DNA of 64,000 nt, from assembly GCF_023073415.1 (NCBI RefSeq), contig NZ_JADPJL010000001.1, positions 1-64,000 of the forward strand, written 5' to 3'. How positions within the stretch are numbered: position 1 is the stretch's first letter; each line of letters begins with the position of its first letter. Source of the DNA: Bradyrhizobium sp. 190 (GTDB lineage: Bacteria > Pseudomonadota > Alphaproteobacteria > Rhizobiales > Xanthobacteraceae). The translations under genes and the position numbers were made by a program. Below the pieces are notes generated by a model. It saw nothing but the letters and a program-made list of their open reading frames with translations. It was not told the DNA's origin and did no database searches. Positions 58,531-64,000 of the stretch are shown here, in pieces.

Positions 58531-61500
58531 ATGCGAACCATGCGGACGTTGCTCGCGACAATACTTCTTTCGCTACCCACTCTTCTTGCAATGGAGGCGG
58601 TTACCATTGGTCTAGTCCGAGCGGACGAAACACCCGCCGGCATGAGGATGAACGTCATCCCCGAACGCGTCGCGCATCCGATCACGCAGGATGCTCCGGT
58701 CGTGATACCGTATGTCACGCAGACGAAGAGCGGCGGCGCTTCAAATCAAACCCCACCAACCTCAACGTCATCGCAACTCGCGTTGGCTACTCAATCCGGC
58801 GGCGCGCGATCGGTGGGCTGCGCCCCGGCTAGTTCCCAGCCGGCGCCTCTCGTTGCTCTGGCATCAGCTCTGAAATGCGACGCAGATCTCATCTTCGAAT
58901 ACGTCTACAACAACATTGAATTTGAGCCCCTCTACGGCAGCAACAAAGGAGCGCTCGGAACACTTCTCGATCGCCGGGGCAATGACGCCGACCAGGCAAT
59001 TCTATTCGTTACGTTGCTCAACATCGCAGGATATTCGCAAACCGGATACGCAAGCGTACTGCTGGGAATGACCGGGGCCCAGATCGCAAATTGGCTAGGG
59101 GTCGCCAACGATGCGACCGCAATTGGAGCGCTTCTAAGCGGAGGCGGAATTCCGTTCACAAACGCGGTGGTCAATCCGAACGGCTCGCTTGCATCAATCC
59201 AGGTACTCCATTTTCTAGCGGCCTTGCAGCTCAATGGGACGTGGTACTATTTCGACCCGAGTTTCAAATTTCACAGTATCGTCACGGGCGCTTCGTCCCT
59301 CGCTTCAGCGCTTGGTTATGACAAGACGCAATTTCTTGCACATGCAGGCGGTACTATCGACAGTAATTCCATTTCAAACATTAACCGCGTCAATCTAAGA
59401 GCCGACCTCGTCCAATACGCGACGAACTTGATCAACTACATAAATCAGCATGACCGTACGTGGTCCATCAGCAATTTGATTGGCGGCAAATCGATACAGC
59501 CGTTAACAGGCTCGCCGATCCGCTGGCAGATTCCTTCGGTGACTCCAACATCGGCGTTCCCCGCCAACTGCCCCTTTCAGTCTCCGGTGGTTGAATGCAG
59601 AACCTCCGTTAAAATAACGATGCCTGGGGCTTCAGCTGGTCAGGCGATCAAGCTCTATACAGATCAGACATACGGTCACAGGATTACAGTATTCTCAACA
59701 TCCAGCGATGCAAATTTCGTCCCGACGTTGCTGGTTGATGGTCTCGCACCAAGCTGCGTGGCCAGCGGGACTTGCACCAATGTTGGCCCAGCGACGGCGC
59801 CAGGACCGAACCTGACGTGGTCGATATCCACCGAGATCACTCAAACTAACCAGGGTTCATCTGCGGGCTGTGTATCCGGTGTAACTGGCTGCGGCACACT
59901 GAAAATTGCGGTCGGCGGTTCTTTTTTAATTAATCTTGGCGTCGGAAAAGTGGGCCGCGGAATGGCTGAATATCACCGACAATTGCTTGCCCAGGCGCGC
60001 GCCACCGGGAATTCCGATAGCTCCGAACCAGTTCTGGGAGAGAGCCTCGCTTCTATCGGCTTCGGCTATCTCGCCCAATTTTCCGCTCAGCAAGACATCG
60101 TCGAACAACTCATCCGTGTTTCCGCGCAATACTACTTTGACATCGGAATAGTAGGGCAATCGCAAATTCAACAATCGGGTTTCCAAGGACCCTATATCGA
60201 CCTACCGCTGAGTCGCGGCGGCACTTTCCCTTGGAACTCCGGTGGTCCCACAACAACAATCGGCCCAAACACGTATCAGACGTCAGTTGTATCCTCCGGA
60301 TTCTCGAAAGCGCTTCCCGCCAGCTCCTTTGAATCGGCAATCCTTGAGCAAACACAAGCGCCCGTCCCGGGCATGACCGCGGCCTCAACGATCAAGCTGA
60401 TCGATACCAACATGGATCCATCCTATCCGGGCGCGCTCGGCAGGACATTCTTCGCCGACGGCACCACGGCCGCGGGTCAGGCAACGTACACCAACACAAT
60501 CGTTCCATTGATACAGGCCAACTACAGCCCGACTGATCTTGCCAAAATATCGGCTGCTGTCTCGGGCGGTAGCCAAGTCCTGATTCCGCAAAACGGTCTT
60601 CTTGCAGTGGGGCACTGGACGGGTAGTGGATTCCTTGGCGTACTTCCACAACCTAGCGCGGTAACATTTGCATTGAGTATCACCGGCGGCATGTCGGGCG
60701 CCTTTACGGGAGTGAATGACCCAAATCCGGCACCGAACTCGCAAACGACCTTGCCACCGGCCGCAAACTCGGACACGGCCAATCCGCTGATAAACACGAC
60801 TCCTTCTCCCTTCAATCCTCAGATCGCCGACCCCGTGGACGGCATCACAGGCGCGTACGTGTATAAGCATAACGACCTTGTGACCGGCAGCGGCAAATTT
60901 CCTTACGCGCTGGACTTTTCTAGGACTTATCTCTCCTCTTCGGGCAGTTCATTGACGACGACCGCCGCCGACACCGGGATCGGAAATGGCTGGGCACACA
61001 ATTGGAGCAGCAACGTCGCGATACAGAGTGACCCTTACCTCAGTATCGGCAAGGCCAGTTCGCCCGCGATCAGCGCCGCTACATCGATCGTTGCCCTTTT
61101 CATCATTCAAGACCTGATGTCGGCAACCCCTACGGCACAGACTCTGACAATTTCATCGATGATCACTCGCTGGTTTACCGACCAATTGACTGGCAACGCA
61201 GCGATGGTGACGCTACCCAACACTACCGAAGAGTTCATCGCGCTGCCTCACGCCGATGGAAGCAGCAGCGTGACATACAATGCACCGCCTGGATCGTCCG
61301 CTCGCCTCGCCCGGAACGCAGGCCAGTTTTCCTACACGCTCAAGGACGGGGTTGTCTTGAACTTCGGCTCAACTCCGGCCGGTGCGTTGCAAAGTATAGT
61401 CTACCCTAACGGAGTCACCGTCAGTCTTAGTTATTCTGGATCTCCCCTGCGGCTCAACCGTATCGCCAACAATCTAGGACGGAGTTTTGATCTCGCGTAT

Positions 61501-64000
61501 AATTCCGGCCGTGTTTCAAGCGTTACCGATGACTCCGGTCGAAGCGTAACCTATACTTACGACGGCAGTCACAATCTCACGGGGTTCACAGACCCCCTTG
61601 GCGCCACAACCACCTTCGCCTACGACACCTCTGGCACCTTTGACACGCTCGGGCACCTAACCCAAATCTTCTATCCATCCTTTCCCACGAACGCCTTTGT
61701 GAGCAACTGGTACGATCCGCTCGGCAGGGTCGTCAGGCAGGCGAATGCCATCGGGGGAATCTCACAGTACTATTTCGCAGGATCGCGCACCGAGCAGGTA
61801 GACCCGTTCGGAAATCGTCAGGTTACCTATCAGACAGATCGCGGGCGGGTTCTGAAAGATGCGTCGGTGCTGAGCAACGCCTTCGGCAATGTCTTTGGCG
61901 ACACTATCCAGCAGAATGGCTTGGTCAATGTTACCACCAATCAATATGATGGACTGGATCGCTTAAAGGCGACCTTTTTTCCGGAAAAGGGAGCAGTTTC
62001 TTACGAATACGCCACTAACGTCAATCCGTGGGCTAACAATGTTTCGTTCTACACGCAATTCCCGAAGCCTGGCTTTTCGGGTGGGGCCATCACGAAATTT
62101 GAGTATGACGCCAACTACAACAAAGTGACGAAGACCACCGATTCACTCGGGCTGATCGGCACTTTGGGATATGAACCGTCCACGGGGAACCTCACATCGG
62201 CAATTAACGACGCAGGCGGAGCAGGACACTTCAACGCTACTTCCCGATTCACGTACAATTCCTCCGGTCAGCCGGTCACTGCGACCGATCCGCTCGGCTC
62301 CGTAACTCAATTTTCCTATGACAGCCTTGGCAACCAAACCTCGATTGTTCGTGACGCCGGCGCTGGACGCCTCAATCAGCTAACCACATTCACCTACAAC
62401 CCGCGTGGCGATGTTGTTTCGATCACCGATCCGAAGGGAAACACTACAACAAATACTTATGACGACGCCCGCCGGCTGATTACGACGACTGCGGCGAACG
62501 GCCTGATCACCACCTACAAATACGATCCGGACGGTCACGTCATCAACGTGAAGCAGACCTTATACGGCTCGGTACTGCGGAACACAGGCACGACTTATAC
62601 CGCTACCGGCAAGCCCGCGACCGTGACCGATGCCAACGGCTTTATCACCACCTTTAGCTATGACCTTCTTGATCGAGTCCTGAGCGTTAAGGACGCGATG
62701 GGTCGAACGACGAGCTATGGTTATGACGCGCTCAGTCGGCAAACGTCGATTTCAAACCTCGCGGTACAAACCGCTCCGCTGTTGCAGAAAAGCTATACGC
62801 CGGATGGGCTGCTCGCGACCCTAATCGACGCGAACAACCGCACCACCAGCTTTGCCTATGATGGGCTCGACCGTCTCGCGACCACCACCTATCCGCTTGG
62901 CAGCACGGAAACGCTAACGTACGACGCCAATAACAACATTTTGACCCGCAAGACCCGCGCCAATCAGGCCATCAGCTTCACCTACGACACCCTGAACCGG
63001 CTGAAGACCAAGACGCCGCCCTCGCCCGCGCCCGTGGTGAGCTATACCTACGACCTCGCCAGCCGCCTGACCGGCATCAGCGACACCAGCGCGGCGATCG
63101 CGTCCGCGGTGCCGCCGTCCGGATCGTCGGCACAGTATTCCATGGCTTATAGCTATGATGCGCTGAACCGGCCAACCGCCGTGACCTGGACCCCTGCCCC
63201 GAGCGTGGCGGCGCCAGTCGCCGGCAGCGTCACCTTTGGCCATAGCTACAACAGAGTGAACCAACGCATCGGCCAGACTGTGACCGACAACACTTGGTTC
63301 AATTATCCCGCTGCAACACCCAGCGCAGTGGGCTACACCGCGAACGCACTCAATCAATATACCACGGTCGGCGCGGTGACGCCGAGCTATGACGGCAACG
63401 GCAATCTCACCTCGGACGGCACTTTCACCTTCGGCTACGATTCCCAGAACCGGCTGATTTCGGCCAGCGGCGCCGGCAGCACGGCGAGCTATACGTTTGA
63501 CGCGCAGGGCCGGCGCAAGACGAAGACCGTGAACGGCACGACGACGGTATTCGTCACCGATGCCAACAATCGCGAGGTGCTGGAATATGACGGTGCCAGC
63601 GGCGCGATCGTGCGCTGGTATGCCTATGGACTTGGCTCCAACGACGTGCTGAGTCAAATGAACGTGGTGGCCTCCACGCGCGCGACCTTCGTTCCAGATA
63701 TTCTGGGTTCGGTTATCGGTTCACAGGATTCAAGTTCGGGCACCCTGACCAGGATCGGCTATCTGCCTTACGGCAAGAGTACGAACGCGCCCGCGACGTA
63801 CGGTTACACGGCACAGCGCATCGATCCGGAGACCAGCGGGCTGTATTATTACCGTGCGCGGCATTATTCGCCGGCATGGGGACGGTTCTTGCAGACGGAC
63901 CCGATTGGGTATCGCGGAGGCAACCATCTCTATGCCTATGTCGGCAACGATCCGGTCAATCTGATCGATCCGTTTGGATTGGCGTCAGATAATCCGAGCA
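58531..64000 (+). CDS. Giant RHS-repeat protein with signal peptide, right end outside the window
   Basis: An uninterrupted frame of 1823 codons that is still open at 64000. ATG 58531 has AGGGAAA upstream and a signal peptide follows (LLATILLSLPTLLAMEAVTIG, then VRA). Residues about 110-190 look transglutaminase-like (CDADLIFEYVYNNIEFEPLYG to FVTLLNIAGYSQ). A DPVDGITGAYVYKHNDL segment near 768-790 opens the RHS region, and many YD repeats run from about 980 on. The end DPIGYRGGNHLYAYVGNDPVNLIDPFG is the conserved core motif after which such proteins carry a variable C-terminal domain, which lies beyond the window. Sec export rather than type VI delivery is implied. Confidence 0.93.
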   Translation, partial: MRTMRTLLATILLSLPTLLAMEAVTIGLVRADETPAGMRMNVIPERVAHPITQDAPVVIPYVTQTKSGGASNQTPPTSTSSQLALATQSGGARSVGCAPASSQPAPLVALASALKCDADLIFEYVYNNIEFEPLYGSNKGALGTLLDRRGNDADQAILFVTLLNIAGYSQTGYASVLLGMTGAQIANWLGVANDATAIGALLSGGGIPFTNAVVNPNGSLASIQVLHFLAALQLNGTWYYFDPSFKFHSIVTGASSLASALGYDKTQFLAHAGGTIDSNSISNINRVNLRADLVQYATNLINYINQHDRTWSISNLIGGKSIQPLTGSPIRWQIPSVTPTSAFPANCPFQSPVVECRTSVKITMPGASAGQAIKLYTDQTYGHRITVFSTSSDANFVPTLLVDGLAPSCVASGTCTNVGPATAPGPNLTWSISTEITQTNQGSSAGCVSGVTGCGTLKIAVGGSFLINLGVGKVGRGMAEYHRQLLAQARATGNSDSSEPVLGESLASIGFGYLAQFSAQQDIVEQLIRVSAQYYFDIGIVGQSQIQQSGFQGPYIDLPLSRGGTFPWNSGGPTTTIGPNTYQTSVVSSGFSKALPASSFESAILEQTQAPVPGMTAASTIKLIDTNMDPSYPGALGRTFFADGTTAAGQATYTNTIVPLIQANYSPTDLAKISAAVSGGSQVLIPQNGLLAVGHWTGSGFLGVLPQPSAVTFALSITGGMSGAFTGVNDPNPAPNSQTTLPPAANSDTANPLINTTPSPFNPQIADPVDGITGAYVYKHNDLVTGSGKFPYALDFSRTYLSSSGSSLTTTAADTGIGNGWAHNWSSNVAIQSDPYLSIGKASSPAISAATSIVALFIIQDLMSATPTAQTLTISSMITRWFTDQLTGNAAMVTLPNTTEEFIALPHADGSSSVTYNAPPGSSARLARNAGQFSYTLKDGVVLNFGSTPAGALQSIVYPNGVTVSLSYSGSPLRLNRIANNLGRSFDLAYNSGRVSSVTDDSGRSVTYTYDGSHNLTGFTDPLGATTTFAYDTSGTFDTLGHLTQIFYPSFPTNAFVSNWYDPLGRVVRQANAIGGISQYYFAGSRTEQVDPFGNRQVTYQTDRGRVLKDASVLSNAFGNVFGDTIQQNGLVNVTTNQYDGLDRLKATFFPEKGAVSYEYATNVNPWANNVSFYTQFPKPGFSGGAITKFEYDANYNKVTKTTDSLGLIGTLGYEPSTGNLTSAINDAGGAGHFNATSRFTYNSSGQPVTATDPLGSVTQFSYDSLGNQTSIVRDAGAGRLNQLTTFTYNPRGDVVSITDPKGNTTTNTYDDARRLITTTAANGLITTYKYDPDGHVINVKQTLYGSVLRNTGTTYTATGKPATVTDANGFITTFSYDLLDRVLSVKDAMGRTTSYGYDALSRQTSISNLAVQTAPLLQKSYTPDGLLATLIDANNRTTSFAYDGLDRLATTTYPLGSTETLTYDANNNILTRKTRANQAISFTYDTLNRLKTKTPPSPAPVVSYTYDLASRLTGISDTSAAIASAVPPSGSSAQYSMAYSYDALNRPTAVTWTPAPSVAAPVAGSVTFGHSYNRVNQRIGQTVTDNTWFNYPAATPSAVGYTANALNQYTTVGAVTPSYDGNGNLTSDGTFTFGYDSQNRLISASGAGSTASYTFDAQGRRKTKTVNGTTTVFVTDANNREVLEYDGASGAIVRWYAYGLGSNDVLSQMNVVASTRATFVPDILGSVIGSQDSSSGTLTRIGYLPYGKSTNAPATYGYTAQRIDPETSGLYYYRARHYSPAWGRFLQTDPIGYRGGNHLYAYVGNDPVNLIDPFGLASDNPS

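Overview
The window is chromosomal DNA from an alphaproteobacterium, most likely Bradyrhizobium or a close relative (Nitrobacteraceae). This is a call from reading, not from a search. The support is the high GC content, the layout of the pyruvate dehydrogenase genes (enolase, ftsB, pdhA, pdhB with its own lipoyl domain, a DUF5076 gene, pdhC, lpdA), a trpD-trpC-moaC run, many Bug-type solute receptors, an ExoR-like Sel1 protein, and palindromic intergenic repeats of the kind common in that group.

Layout. 0.1-3.3 kb: a LysR regulator divergent from a tartrate/D-malate dehydrogenase gene that is followed by a Bug receptor. 3.3-9.4 kb (minus): a small secreted barrel protein, then an operon of periplasmic adaptor, RND pump and secreted amidohydrolase. 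9.6-13.6 kb: xthA, a GNAT gene, an ExoR-like Sel1 protein and ilvD. 14.4-18.2 kb: an RTX-type calcium-binding protein and a soluble lytic transglycosylase. 18.2-30.9 kb (minus): a Bug receptor, a threonine synthase, then the central-carbon block lpdA, a foreign-looking membrane protein, pdhC, DUF5076, pdhB, pdhA, ftsB, an FMN reductase, a quinone-reductase-like enzyme and eno. 31-36.3 kb: a Vgb-like propeller with cytochrome c, queF, a TPR protein, a lipoprotein-sized unknown, a decayed second queF and a HAD phosphatase. 36.6-43.6 kb (minus): an HlyD adaptor pair, an MFS transporter, kdsA, a NIPSNAP protein, pyrG and secG. 43.8-51.1 kb: an XRE-cupin regulator with a GNAT operon, tpiA (minus), ppiD, trpD, trpC, moaC and a small secreted protein. 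51.3-56.0 kb: a large GGDEF/EAL protein and a DegP-type protease (minus). 56.0-57.1 kb: repeat-rich intergenic DNA. 57.1-64.0 kb: an AT-richer island with a tail-fibre-like secreted protein, a small secreted YD peptide and a giant RHS protein that is still open at the right edge.

Most of the window is ordinary housekeeping. The parts most worth following are the RHS island, where the window stops a few residues past the conserved RHS core so that any toxin tip and immunity gene lie just outside; the putative pYEATS membrane gene inserted into the pdh cluster; the decayed queF copy that brackets two unfamiliar genes; and the XRE-cupin promoter, where a 20-bp-spaced direct repeat overlaps what looks like a leaderless start. 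No tRNA, rRNA, CRISPR array or complete insertion sequence was seen.
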